Source: Callaeas wilsoni
Lineage: Eukaryota > Chordata > Aves > Passeriformes > Callaeidae
Assembly (NCBI GenBank): GCA_013398955.1
Contig: VWPU01013670.1
Location: forward strand, 62,001-126,000
Reading direction: 5' to 3'
DNA length: 64,000 nt
The position numbers and the translations under genes were made by a program. The notes beneath the pieces were generated by a model, which made no database searches, had not been told where the DNA came from, and worked only from the letters and a program-made list of their open reading frames with translations. Positions 12,476-25,110 of the stretch are shown here, in pieces (positions within the stretch are counted from its first letter, which is position 1; each line of letters starts with the position of its first letter).

Positions 12476-15400
12476 TGAACACATGACCTCTCCTTCTGTA
12501 CAGTACTCTCTGTATCAGGCTTGGTACTTTTACTCTCTGGCTGATTTTTGGTTGCAATTCTCTCTTTACTCCTAATCACTATGAGACCTGTGCTCCTTGC
12601 AACAGGATGCTCCTGTGTACACAGGTAGTTAAATTCTAACCCATTCCCTACAGTGCAAAATTCAATCTCCCCTTTTGTTCAAGCACAGTTCCACTGGAGA
12701 AAATGAACAGATTAAGAAGAACGACTGCCAGACAGCTCAGACCCATTGTCCTCTACTTATCCAGAGTATTTGAAACCATTCTCAATTCTGTTTTGTATAC
12801 AAGATGGTGATTTAACTGCTCCGTAGACTGAACAGAGGTTGTTAGGTCGTTGTTACTGGCATGAGCAGGAATATATTTCTGGCAGACTGTTGTAATCTCT
12901 AGGTTTTTGTTGTATTAACAGGGATTGGACAAAAAGGGTATCACCATGCTGGTATCACCATCAGTTCAAGCTGCTTGGTGTTACTGCTATTGCTTGGAAG
13001 ATAGAGCTGAATTGCTCACTGCTGCTCTATCCCACTTCTAATAGGAACTGTGAGGTCTGTTAGTATATGGGCATCTTCTGTAACTGCAGCACAGAGAAGT
13101 ACCTGCAACATTTGAGCCCCTTCTTCACCTTAATAATTGACCACATAATTGCTGTATATGTGGTTTATAACTAAAGCAAGACAGAAGCTACTCATCCATT
13201 CTATAAAGAATACACTTAACTCAATGTGGTTTAAAAAGAAATCAAAGCCTACAGTGATAGCACCCTTCTAGGATGGATTGTAAAAAAGATCTAAATTAAG
13301 CCACATTCAGATGACAATTTCTAAAACTCTACTCTGCACATGGGCCACAGAGTTAAATATATTGTTCTCTTCACTAAACTAATATAGTCACATTGGTCTA
13401 TCCTTCGTAAATATGCCCAAAAAATGGTATCTAACATCTTCTCAGTGCTAAAGCAATAACTGGAAAGTTAATTTATTACCATAGTCTTATGGTTTGGGTG
13501 CAACTGCAGTTTATCACCAAAAGCTCTAGAGATGAAAACTTCTATTTCAGAAAAATAAAAGCCATTACTTTTTCCCCTAAAGATCAAGGCAAAAGTTAAC
13601 AGTCAGGGGTCATACTTGTTACTACAGCTTTGTAGGAATAAAGCCTAAAGCTGTGAGAAATATGGTGATTTCTTTCTGCTCTGTTCTACTGCGTTCTGAA
13701 TTCTGTTCTATCACAGTTCTGTAGCACCCTTATGCAAGACCCACAGCCCTTGTAATCTCTCTCTTTTTAACTATCAATAGCCCTCTTTTACATGTAAACT
13801 TGCTGGCCCCCCCATTTGTGATGCAGTAGCAAGATATTTGACTACAGCCTCTTCTTCCAAAAGTATAAATTGTCATTTGAAATGCTCCATGTCAGAGGAT
13901 GAGAATACAGCCCCATCTGCAGACAAGACATCTGCTCCTCTCTCTCTCCAGAGCGGGGAGGCCTCTTCGGTAAGATTTGCACCTCTGCCTGTCTCAAAGC
14001 ATACATGGGTGAAATTAAGCTTAATTAACGGTAAAGTTAAGCTTGATGAATTGCCAGTTATGTTGGGGTTTTTTTGGTTAATTTGCTGGTTGTTCTTGTT
14101 TGCGGTTTTTGTTTCTTTCTTTTTTAAAATTTATCACTCAAGCATTAATAAGTGCATTTGTCAGTGCCAATCCCAAACTTTTATTTCTGCTTCAATGAAC
14201 CACACTATTTGTGAATCTACAGTTGTGAAGATTCCTATTGAATGTGACCAGGCTCAGAGTGCCAAATGGGCTATAATCAGAATAAATCCCAACCACACCC
14301 AGCCGTTCTGATCTCTGAGGAGCAGCTGGAACACAAGGGGCTTTATTTTCTGCCAAGTTTCTATACTCTTCATGCAACAATTTTGTTTTACCCAACATTA
14401 AATATAAATTGATAATGAAAGGTAAAAGATAATAAATACTGCCACTCTGCTTGACTTGTAATACCTGATCTTTCACATGGTGAAGGTAAAATATACTTGG
14501 CTTATAGTAATTATTTAGTAGTAAAGTATTATTCCATTTGGAACAATTTGGAGGTACTCTTTTTTACATTGCATACAACATGGACTGTAAATGATCAGCT
14601 ACAGGGTGGGAAACATATTTCTCCTGCTTCTTAGTACTCCCAGATGATGAGATAAAGATTGAAATTGAAATTAATTACTTTAGCATAAGTAACTCTCTCT
14701 GTAACTCTGGTTTCATGATTCATTATGTAAGTTATAGTAAGATTCAAGTACTGTATAATTATCAGTAATAAAATGACAAAAGTGCCTCTAATTGAAGAAA
14801 AAGAGAAGTGTGAACAAACACAATACTACAAGATGCTTCCATTAAGGCCGAGGAAGTAGAAAAATTTATCTTGGACATCAATTTCATGGACAGCAGCAAA
14901 TACTAGTAATTGAAAGAGTAAAAAAATCAACAAATATTAACTCACATTGCTTCACGGACTTTTTAATCAGACTGTAAAAGTTTTAACAGTGCTTGACAGA
15001 CTGCCTCAGTCTTAATTTTTCACATACTTGAAACTATCTCTAATCAATTTAGTTACAGCTTTCTAAAGGACTGGAATCATATGAAGTATGCTTATCACCT
15101 TTTAAATATCTCAGATCAAGTATTGCTGCTAAATTTCCTGTTAAGACTTACGTAAATCAAAAACCTTATGAAACTATTATAGGAATTATATAGGCCTATT
15201 TTTATAAACTGCACCTTGGTTCTTTGAAGATTATTATTCTATTAAAGATAAAAGTGCTCAAAGATGCATTATAATGCCAGAGTGATAAGTAGATATGGGT
15301 TATTTGTGATTTCCTGTAGGTGAATGTTCTCATTACAACTTTGTATCACTAGCTTCTGTGGCATTAAATGCTCTTGATGGATTTTATCTATTCCTTCATA

Positions 15401-16124
15401 TTTTTTATAAATTTTTAAATGCTGTTTAGGTCACAGAGTTAAACGTAGCACTTGTTTTAAGTAAAAGCATAATAGATAATTATCTTTTTATTTTTCTGTC
15501 CCTAAATCCAGAAGTTGCTTTGGCTTATGCCTACACTTTGAGATTTGGAGGGAACAGAATTTGTGAATTACTAAACCTGTGGTTTTTTTCCTGGTGTAAT
15601 TATTAGTGACAACCTTGGTAATGTTGTGACTAGTAACTTCTTCAGTGTTTAGTTTTTGGTCTAAGATTACATAATTAATAGCAAGTGACCATATTAGAAA
15701 ATAAAGTGAAGAATTAACTACCAGTTTACAAATAATTTAAGCTCAACTAAGGCAAAAGGACTCAGAGACAGGAAGACTCTGTGGGCCCATGGTAACACAG
15801 GGCATTAATACAGGAAAAAGTGGTTTTTAAGCCCAGAGGTCATTTGTTCAGACATTTGCAATGCTCACTTACTAAATCATCTGTTCTTTGCTTTGTTAAT
15901 TCACCTTACCTTCTCCTACTCGAACATCCTCACTTTTCTATGGTAGTATTTCTGTTGACCAAAAAATATGCATTAGAATTACATACTTTGCCATGTTTTT
16001 GAGGGGAAGACAAATAAATCAACAAGATTAATAGAAAAGTTTATTTGAAAACAGAAGAGGCTAAATCCAATTATGTATCCTCTCCTTCTTTACAGAATTA
16101 GCAAAGGACATTTTGCTGTAATTT
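12476..16124. other. Non-coding stretch between the two LTRs
   Basis: I found no retroviral coding remnant here. The flanking LTRs point in opposite directions, so this is not the inside of a provirus. A T/G-rich tract runs from about 14062 to 14126. The 157-codon frame at 13838-14311 runs through that tract and shows no known domain. The rest is AT-rich unique sequence. Confidence 0.55.
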
Positions 16125-16129
16125 CTTTG
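16125..16129. repeat. Target-site duplication CTTTG, left copy
   Basis: CTTTG immediately precedes the TGTAGTGGGT terminus of the LTR and is identical to the five bases right after its other end (16697-16701). A 5-bp duplication is usual for ERVL-type integration. Confidence 0.9.
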
Positions 16130-16249
16130 TGTAGTGGGTTGACCCTGGCTAGGCGCCAAGTGCCCACTCAGGAGCCCTATCACCCCCCTCTCCTGCCGGG
16201 ACAGGGGAGAATAAGCTGGAGCACGGCCAGTAGGGTGAGATAGGGCAGT

Positions 16250-16255
16250 TTTATT
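16250..16255 (-). promoter_or_regulatory. LTR polyadenylation signal AATAAA
   Basis: On the minus strand the context reads TTGTAATAAAACTGCC. The signal lies about 200 bases past the TATA box, matching the poly-A signal position in the related plus-strand LTR (174 bases). Transcripts would be cut just after it, between R and U5. Confidence 0.65.
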
Positions 16256-16454
16256 ACAACATGAAGGAAAAAAGCAAAGCAAAGTCTGCGCACGCGAGCG
16301 AAAGAGGAAAAATAAAGGATCAATCTCTACTTCCCATGGGCAGCGATGTCCAGACACCTCCCGGGAAGCAGGGCCTCAGCATGTGTAACGGTTGCTCCAG
16401 AGGACAGTCAATGAAAACACACAAGTGTCCCCCCTTCCTCCTCTCTCCCTTAGC

Positions 16455-16476
16455 TTTTATATCTGAGCTGACGTCA
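16455..16476 (-). promoter_or_regulatory. LTR promoter core: perfect CRE and TATA box
   Basis: On the minus strand TGACGTCA (16476-16469) is a full palindromic cAMP-response element, followed six bases later by ATATAAAA (16462-16455). The spacer GCTCAG is shared with the other LTR (TGCTCAG). Upstream, CCAAAGGGATATTCC... (16499-16477) is also shared. CRE sites bind CREB/ATF factors; that this copy is active is not shown. Confidence 0.7.
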
Positions 16477-16696
16477 CATGGTATGGAATATCCCTTTGGC
16501 TAATTTGGGTCAGCTGGCCTGGCTGTATCCCCTCCCAGGACCTTGGCCACCCCCATCCTCTTCGATGAGGGTAGGAACATCAGAGGGACAGTGCTGCCTG
16601 GCAGTAGCCAAAACACTGCCCTGTTATCAGCACCCATCCAGCTACCAATGCAAAGCATAGCACTGTCAGGGCTGTGAGCTGATCAGACCCAATACA

Positions 16697-16701
16697 CTTT
16701 G
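16697..16701. repeat. Target-site duplication CTTTG, right copy
   Basis: This is the exact repeat of 16125-16129 directly after the ACCCAATACA end of the LTR. The pair fixes both borders of the element to the base. Confidence 0.9.
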
Positions 16702-18182
16702 TGAAAATTTTAATTTTCATGTAAGCATACTTAGAATTAAAATTATCTACTATTGCTTTAAAGACCTTGAATGACTGGAAAAACAGCATTTCTATGGAGA
16801 TTAATGTAATGATTCGTTATCCTCATTATTTAAAAAAAAAAGGTGCCTTATTTTTTATAGATTAGTCTAATTTCTGTAACCATTAAGTCTTCTGATAAAA
16901 CACAGGCCTGTCTACTACCGGGAATTTCTTTTCCACATAGGAATTAAAAGATCACCTGGTTAATTTTCTGTGGATGACTAGACTAAATTTCTCTACAGTA
17001 TTACTGAAAATCTATTTCTAACATCTTAGATCAATTGTGTTGCTCTTCCTGAAACATATGAAGCTTGAATAAACTTTTTGTATTTTGACAATGACAAATA
17101 GACCTCAAACCAATCCAAACAGATGCATATCCATATCTAATATTGCCTTGGTATTTCCACACTTACATGGTCTAGATTGTCTTTAACTTTTTATTCTATG
17201 TAAAACAGAGAAGTTTTACTTATTTTTGGCTAGATCGAGAACAATTTTTTCACCTGTGGAGCAAGTTAGGACCTGTCAGATCCTCAAAGGTCAGTTGCTG
17301 CCTAAGTGATACACAGTCACTTTTTCATAAGGACCTCCAAATCTTTTCAGAATAGCTGCAAATTTAATCTTATGCTAAGCCATTTTATTTTTATGACTGT
17401 TCAGAAGTTAGGACCCAGCTCACCTTTACATCCTGCAGAAAGGCATAAACCAGACATGTTTATTTTCTTTACTGCTTAACCTGATTGATACTCTTAAAGC
17501 ACAACTGGCTGAGGTCAGCCAAATAAAGAGATATTACCTTCCCTGCTGCAAAGTACCCTTTATCCAAGTTCGGCAGTAAAAGTTGCTGAGTCAAGTTCCA
17601 TCTTTGCCAGTTTAAAACAAGACCTATTTCTCCTAATGTCTTATGGTTTCCCTCTTAGGCCTTCTTTCACAAGTTGATACAGGTTTACAAGATATAGGTG
17701 TTCATTAAGAAGAACCTGTACTATAAGGATCCTTAATTATAGTTATCTGTATTCAAACTTATAACATTTAAGGATACTTAAATTTATATTTATGTTGAAA
17801 GGTATATCTTACCTCCTGTGAGAAAGAGAAAGGCTCTTCTCTATCTCGACACTCTTTCTGTGGCATTTATTCATTCAACATACACCAGAAGAGCTTCAAT
17901 AGCCATTTTGAAACTAAAGAGCTTCTAGACCCTGTCTTCTCCTACCTCCTCATCTCCCTTCCCTCCACCAGTGTAAATGTTCTGTAGATAGTGGTACAAG
18001 GCTTGCTTTCAGTGGAGGACAGACTTGAACCTCAGGCTGCCATGCGATACAGCAATTGCTTTAGTAATGATGCTTATTTTTCATTTGCATTTCATGAATG
18101 AATAAAAACATCTTTGAATTACAAAAAGAGACAATAAACAGAGGATCAGAGAAGTTGTGAAATTTCTGTCCTTGGGCAAGTT
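16702..18182. other. Non-coding stretch, nothing recognised
   Basis: This is AT-rich unique sequence. A weak tRNA B-box-like word on the minus strand near 18028-18040 is not enough to call a SINE. Confidence 0.55.
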
Positions 18183-18327
18183 CAAGATTCAGTTGGAAAA
18201 GGTCTTAAGGAAACTCATCTCATATCAGAGTTGGATGCATCTTAAAAATTGCCCCTGCTTGGAAGATGAGAGAGATACAGATAGTCTCCAGAGGTGCATT
18301 CCAACCTGAATAATCTTACAGTTCTGA
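18183..18327 (+). mobile_element. Short CR1 LINE 3' end, degraded
   Basis: The plus strand ends in the CR1 3' signature: AGTCTCCAGAGGTGCATTCC at 18280-18299, followed by AACCTGAATAATCTTACAG. These correspond to the conserved CR1 stretch before its 8-bp tail repeats. The tail itself is worn (TTACAGTTCTG). Upstream similarity to the end of the reverse transcriptase frame is weak. CR1 copies are usually 5'-truncated in this way. Confidence 0.65.
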
Positions 18328-20929
18328 AATGGTGTTCAGCTCTACAAAGTCTGCCTCAGTCTTGGGAAAGATTGACTTCCATCTGTGTCAGCCTATAATT
18401 ATACTCAGAATTTATTGGTAGCATGAAACTATTCATGAACATTGCCACTAAATGCCTACAGAATACAGAAATCTCAGTCAGGTCATTAAATAACTGCTGG
18501 GAGCCTAAGAGCTAGGAGCTAAACAGCTGTGCTCTAACACAGACTTTCTTTGTGGATCTGTTAGTTCGCTAGCAAAACTGAAAAGGCTTTTTCAGCTGTG
18601 TAGCTTTTGCATGAAGCTCCCATTCCACTAAATGGACTTTAAGTTCTCTAAGTCTAAAGGTATGACATTATTTTTGTTTGCTGTTGAAATTAATTTTATT
18701 AATCTATTATGGTTGTATTCTCAAATGCTTTTTTCCCTACTTTGCATCATTAAAAAAAATCAAAAGAGAAAAAAATATTCTATGAGTTCTTACCAAAAAT
18801 TTGACAATTTTGAAAAAATATAGAAACAGCATATTTTTTATTCTCTATCATGTTTCTACAGATTTGGGGCATGCAATTGTTTTGGTTGAAGAAAGGCAAT
18901 CACTTGCCATTTTAACAATGTCATTAAAATTGGCAAGGATCCGTCATTCTCCCAGGAAACACTGCACACTTGTGAAACATGATTACCTCAAATGAATCTG
19001 TCATTTCACACACTTGAGAGCAACATAATTGTTGCTAATGTGTGATTCTGTTTCAGTTTACATTACCCTAAAAAAGGAAAGAAGTGTTAAAGCCTACTAT
19101 TCTTTACTCAGGTTTGTTGGGGCTTTTTGTGTTAAAACTGGATATATTTCAAAGATTTGTGTGAATTTTAACTGTAACATGTTCTAGAATCCCATCCCAC
19201 TTCCGTGAAAACTGACACTTTCCAGTTTAAATAAAAGTGAATTTTCATATGTGTTTGTAGGACTGTCAAATCCACACTGTGATCTGGCTGCATACAGCCA
19301 AACACCCTGGTGCATTAATTTGGTGTCTTCTTTCAGAGTCTGCATCAAACTGAACACCTGTTTGGAGCTCTCCATAATCCAAACCCCTGGTTTAGATGAA
19401 CTAAAATTACCAGCCCATACTGGTTTATACCACCAAAAGATCTCATCCATCAAAGACAGCAAGCAGAAGGAGGATCTATTCCAGGAGGATGATTACCTAA
19501 ACATCCCAATTTTTAACCCCCTTTTCATCAAATGCACTATTTATAGTTGTGAATAATTAGTTCTAAACCCTGATATGGTAGTTTGCACAGATTACACGTA
19601 GTTTCCGGCACAGAGGTGGGCCCAAAAAATGTGCATGTACGTAACATTGGCTGCAGGAATCAAGAAAACAGGCTTGCATTTTCTTTACAGACTGTTGGTG
19701 AATCTCTGGATAGTTTGAGTAGGCTTCTCCTTGTTTAGACAGAATTTTCAAGGAACTTTTAGTTTACTCCAAGGTAACCTACAGCCACTTTTCACTGTCA
19801 AATCAATTCCACAGAGGTATATCTGAAATTGCTTTACATGTTCTCAAATCACATTGTAGCTGTCAACACTATATATGTTCTCAGTCCTACACAAGGTCTT
19901 TGTATTAGATATTATATAATCATTGCTGCTTTGCCACCTTTTGTTTTGTCTTAAAATCTGCAATCAAGTGTTTTAGAATATTAAGCTTCATAGAATTCAC
20001 ATGTGCTGAACTTCTTTGAAGGGAGAAAAGAACCAAGTAGACTAAAAGCCTACAACCTAGAGAAAGTAAGGACTTGTAGTTTTCTGAATCTGTAATGGTA
20101 CATGGCTTTCTGTAAAAAATGCATTTTTAGAAAATATTTTATTTTCCTCTAAGAACAAGTTTTTTGAATTTAAAAATTATTTTTTGCTTTATATGTTTTG
20201 ATCATGATGTAATTTTTTTTTTCATTTTCTTTGTGGTCATATATTCCACTGTCAGGACAATTTCTATGTTCTTTTCATTCATGTAAAGACAACTGGGCAA
20301 AATTAAGGAAAGTTAAACATAGCATCGTTATGTTTCTAGGCCATTTAATTATTAATCCCATTATTCAGAAGACAAATCACTTCAGGCTGGATGTTGGTAT
20401 GGATATATTTTGATTCTAAGCATATTATATATAAACCTTTTCACTTTTCTTCCACCAGACTGCTATATCTTTAGGCTTTCTACAGCAGCATCAACATTGT
20501 ATAAGGCTGCTGCAAATATTTCCTTATATAAATATTGCCTTAAGCAAAAATTTTACCCCTGTAGTGCATAATATCAATTGCTTATGTTAAATCAATGATG
20601 AAATTGGTACACGCATAAGAACAAATCTTTTTCCATCAGTCTGGACTGAAAATAAGCCCTTTGCCACCTTTCTAGCTCTTTTTCTTTCTTCTAGGGCTGA
20701 GTGGATTTAGAGCCTCCGTTACCAGCCCAGGTTTCTTTGGCATGTACCTTCATGCCACATTAGCATGCAGCTACCATCGTAATATGTAGCTTTTTATTCA
20801 GGTCATGCAGGGAACACAGAAGAAGTTTTGGGTAGTACTGGTCTAGAGTCACACCAAAAGATCACATCGAGATTCACATCAAGACTCAGAGCTGGTCTTC
20901 ATTCATGAATCATAAAATATCAGTGGGAA
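18328..20929. other. Non-coding stretch, nothing recognised
   Basis: The sequence is AT-rich. Overlapping frames of 101 codons (19251-19556, plus) and 92 codons (19184-19462, minus) lie on top of each other with no recognisable domain and are treated as chance. Confidence 0.55.
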
Positions 20930-21220
20930 AATCTGAGAAAGGGCCTGAAGAAGGCCAAGGGAGGGCTCTAGCAGCTGGTTTTGGTTACCTAAGACCTCCG
21001 AGGTGCACAGTGAGAGTAAGAGGCTGCTGACACAGATTGCAGAAGGAGAGGCTCACTTTCAAGAGGTGCTGCTGAGTGCCCATCCCTGGACGTGCTCAAA
21101 ACACAACTCAGCCAGTTCCTGAGTAACCTAACGCGACCTCACAGCTGGCTTCACTGGGGAGGCTGGGCTGGCCAATTTTCACTGCTTCCTTCCAGCGTAA
21201 ACATCTCATGATTCTGTTCC
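20930..21220 (+). mobile_element. CR1 LINE 3' fragment
   Basis: The middle and end resemble the last part of CR1. The segment 21075-21100 reads GAGTGCCCATCCCTGGACGT with GCTCAAAACA following, which corresponds to the SPSLEVFK-type coding end of the reverse transcriptase. A later stretch around 21160-21195 leads to CTCATGATTCTGTTCC, a worn copy of the ATTCTGTG tail. It belongs to a different CR1 subfamily from the copy at 35797-36072. The 5' border is uncertain. Confidence 0.75.
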
Positions 21221-22929
21221 ACAACACTGAAGGTCACTGAGTTAGCAAAAGTTTATATTACCTTTTAAAAAAAATACTGGAATACTAAAGTAATTTCTTC
21301 TATGTTTCCCCAAGAAACTTCCCAATACAAGACCTTGTAGTCTTTTGTAGAAGAAAATTATAACTCCGGTATACTTGTAAATTATCTGCTAATATTAGAT
21401 TCCTCTCAATTCTCATATTTAACACCGTCACCTTAATTGAGTAGAAAAACTGTTTCTGTTTTAAAAAATATTCATGTTTTCACCAAAATAATTTCTATAA
21501 AGACAAACTATCAAAAATGTAAACCATAATATAATTTAATTAAAATATAAACTTTAATGTAAATCATATATCTTGAAATAATTTCTGACCAATCATAATA
21601 AATACTTTTTTTTTGCTATCTCACTTTTTCAGTATTTTGGTTCTGTAACTAGAGGAAATAGCTATAATCCAATTATGTAATTATCTTACTTTTGGACTTT
21701 AATTTCGCTTTCAAGAAGTCTGCTAGGACATTCTGAACTTTCAGAACATTTAAGAATGCACAAAAAGGCTAATGAGAAACTTATCAGAACTGGTGACTTC
21801 CTACAAAATATTTTTGTTTTGATCGGTCTTTTTCTGATGAAAATTACTTCCAAGATTTTAAATACTATCCAACCAACTACACTCTGAACTCTATAAAAAC
21901 CAAGCTGCTGCTGCTGCTTAGATAATAAAGGCAGGCTGATAAAAGCTTGCTCCGACAGAAATTCCAGTTCAGCCTTTTATAGGTATCTAGACTACATGAA
22001 AGTCACCTCTCTCCCTTCCACTTTTCCCTCTCCTTCTTTGCCCTTCAATGTGCAGTCACTAGCAGAGTGAAACAATATTAAAGTAAGCTCAATATGAAAG
22101 TAAGCTCCAATTTCTGCAGCCTTTTTAATTTTATCTCTGCTGATGGTCTTTAAGACCTAAGGACAACATGAAATGAGATCCTAAGGACAATGCTATTGTT
22201 GTTTACTTCTAATGGAATTAATTTTGCATATTTTTTCTCATAGTTACAGGCATAGAAATGTCATTTCCAATTATTCTTTGTGAGGGGATGAAATAGAATA
22301 GATAAAGACATAAAAATACAATAAAGAAGAGTAAGTAGATAAGAGTGAATAATTCACATTTCACAAATGTCTCTCTTTATGATGGATATTCTCCTTATCA
22401 GGCCCATATTTGCTTCTAAGCCTGGCACTATCTGACTTCTATTACTGCAAATTATTGTTGGGAATATTGAATTGTGGTAGTAAAATGCTAGACAAATGAC
22501 TTAAACGTAAGAGTATTGCTTTCACCCCAGTTAAAGCTGCTTGCACAATCATTTTGTCCTCATTTTGCCTCAGTATTCTGTTTGTCATACTAATGACTGT
22601 TTGCAGAGCCATACTTGCCAGCCACCCTAGGCAGGATCAGCTCTGCCTTGTGCCATAAAGTCAGCAAGGAAAGTATATCTGCTCATGGAAACTTCCTAAA
22701 AAGCAGCTCATGGAGTCAAGGGCTGATTCTCAGAACCAGGAGAACCATTTTTTTTCTCTATGAGAGTTATTTGCAGGCATAAATGCTTACAGATACCAAA
22801 GTAGCAACAAGGGAATATCAAGACTGAGCAATATATAGAAGCAGAGATATACCAAAAATACTAGCAGAATGGTTTTGTTGAACACCTTGCAGCTATGGAT
22901 TTGTATCCAAACTAGTGACTCAGATTTGC

Positions 22930-22948
22930 AAAAAAAAAAAAAAAAAAA
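22930..22948. repeat. Poly-A tract, 19 bases
   Basis: Nineteen consecutive A, followed by an A/G mix. No retrocopy or LINE body precedes it, so it is a simple homopolymer. Confidence 0.9.
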
Positions 22949-25003
22949 GAAAGACAAGATCTCTCCTAAAATACGAAACATTTAGTTTTATACATCCAAA
23001 ACAGGTAAGCAGCCTCAGTAATTTTGCATGTATGTTATAGTCCTGGCTAGATCAGGGAAAACACAGCAAGAGAGAGAGAAGTAGATTTCCAAAAGCCTGC
23101 ATATGGCTTCATCATGCTTGCTGCATTCTTCTTTGGTAATAGAGCTGCTCCAGGGCTACTGAGATAGCAGAAACTGCTTGTGAACTCTTAATGGCACAGG
23201 TTGATCAAATATCTCATTGTAACTGCTGACCTTTGTTGCTGATGTGCATATAATTAGTGAAATACTTTGGAATATATGAGCTGTATAAATGAAGTAAAGT
23301 TTCACATGTATTTTTTTTCTTCTTTTATTGTAAACAGATCATATTGCTGATCTTTAAGCATGAGCACAGGAGGGATGGAAAGGTAGTTTTTAAGGCTTTT
23401 AAAAGACATTTCCCATTTTTTAAAATATTTTAAGCCAGATATAAATTCATTACAAGCCTTAAAAAATAGAAGTAATTCAAGATACATGGCAGCCTTTAAA
23501 AACAGTCGTGACTTGATATTGGTCCTATCTTACTCTCTGGTGACAAGTTATTGGAATATTTCAGAAGTGGGAGAAGCAGAAAGGACAGGCTATTTAAATG
23601 CACTGCAGTGTTCTTCCTCTCCTGTTAAATTGTGAAGATAAATTTATCATGCAGCTACAAAACATGAGTTTTTATCTAAGCTTCTGCTATCCTGAGTCAT
23701 AGTAACTCAAAAGGACCTGTCAGTGGCACCAATGGAAAAAAAATATTTGGCAGAATAGACTCCAGTCAGGGAAAATGAAGAAATAATAGAATTACTTTAG
23801 TGAACTTCATATTAAATAGTAGAAAGATCATCACCCAAGCATGGAAATCACCATCTCTATACAAGTGTTGAGATCCTTCCGATTTCATGTAAGTCTGGTG
23901 AACAAAAAATTGAGGGAATATGGTTCTGATTATGGTTTTGGTTATAAATTAATGTCTATTTTTATGTCCATATGCATGTTTGGGAGGCTGGGAAAAAAAA
24001 AGGCATAAAGCAGAAACCAACATGCACCTATTATTGTCCTTGTAACATGATCCTAAGAAAACCAAAGAAAGCAAGAAAAATATAACTTGCTACACAGTCA
24101 ATATTTTAAGGAAGAGCTGGTATTTTGAGACAGATATTGTACAATGCTCAGACACCTGTCTTTTGCTGAGTGACATTTACTGTTCTTGAAAAATCCAAAA
24201 TATATATCTTTCCATTTCATTGTTAAACTGTCTTCCTAAAGAAAGATTCTTTTGTGTCCCTTGTGACAGAAACACACGCTCTGAACCGAACTGCACCGGC
24301 AAGAAGCTTTGTGACAGGATTGCATAATTCAAAAGCTGAATATTAATGTAAAATGTTTATTTACAGCCATGCTAGTTTGTGGGAAAACAGTTCCTTGTCC
24401 TTTTTTGAGACAGAGAAGAACTTGGTGATAGATATTTCTAAAAGCAAGAATGCAGACCTAAACTATCACCCAGAGTTAGTCTTAGCTTGAAGACCATTTT
24501 TTGTCATGGTTTATATATAATTCAAGTAAGTTTGGCCACCATTAGGTACCATCACTTATCCTCTCACATCCCAGTATCCCAAGATGGGGGAACATTAACT
24601 GGCTAAGTACAATGTAAACACTAAGCAGAAATATGCCTCTTGAATTTCTTAGAATATGTTTCAAAAGCAGGGAAAGATCTAAGAGACATCAAAAGTCACT
24701 AATTGCAGTAGAAAACTTTCCAGGATATGACCTCTTCCTGCTACATCTATCACTACCTCAGCATGTAATTCCTGATTAGTTACGTATTTTCATCAGAAAA
24801 TCAATTCTAGAAATATTTACCATCTCTGGGCCTATCTTTTTATTTTTGAGAGACATGAGGTACTACAGAAAGATCTTTTAAAGAGATTTCAGTTTCTAGT
24901 TCTTACCATCAATGGGCATGGAGTACCTAAATATCTTCTAAAATCTGACCATTTTCACTAGATTCTTTTCCCGGCAAATCATCTCTGAGCTTTCTGATGA
25001 AGT

Positions 25004-25110
25004 AAAAAAAAAAAAAACAACAACAGCAACCCCCCCCCCAAAAAAAAACCCCAAAAAACAAAAAACAAACACCCAAAACCAAACAAAAAACCCAACAAAA
25101 CAAAAAAAAC
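25004..25110. repeat. A/C low-complexity tract
   Basis: About 107 bases made almost only of A and C, opening with fourteen A and including a run of ten C. No tandem period holds throughout. It is low-complexity DNA and could be the remains of a degraded purine/pyrimidine tract. Confidence 0.9.

Larger units (their letters stand above)
16130..16696 (-). mobile_element. Solo LTR of an ERVL-type endogenous retrovirus, with perfect target-site duplication
   Basis: The 567-bp element has near-perfect inverted ends: plus-strand TGTAGTGGGT at the left and ACCCAATACA at the right, nine of ten bases pairing. It is flanked by identical CTTTG. Read on the minus strand it starts TGTATTGGGT and runs through U3, a CRE (TGACGTCA), a TATA box, a region ending in an AATAAA signal, and U5 ending CCCACTACA. 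Several CpGs survive, notably at 16289-16299, so it has decayed less than the LTR at 11935-12475. It is the same type of LTR as that copy, sharing the block before the CRE, the CRE-TATA spacing and a segment around the cap site. No internal viral genes are next to it, so it is a solo LTR. The 98-, 80- and 69-codon frames inside it are chance. Confidence 0.9.

Noticed and set aside
13838..14311. 157-codon frame with a hydrophobic middle
   Set aside because: The hydrophobic part is just the T/G-rich tract at about 14062-14126 translated. The rest resembles nothing known.
12476..16124. Possible provirus interior between the two LTRs
   Set aside because: The LTRs are in opposite orientation and of different type, and no gag, pol or env remnant is visible.
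17990..18070. Possible tRNA-derived SINE (MIR-like) on the minus strand
   Set aside because: There is only a loose B-box-like word (GGTTCAAGTCT) with no A box at the right distance, and core similarity is too weak to call.
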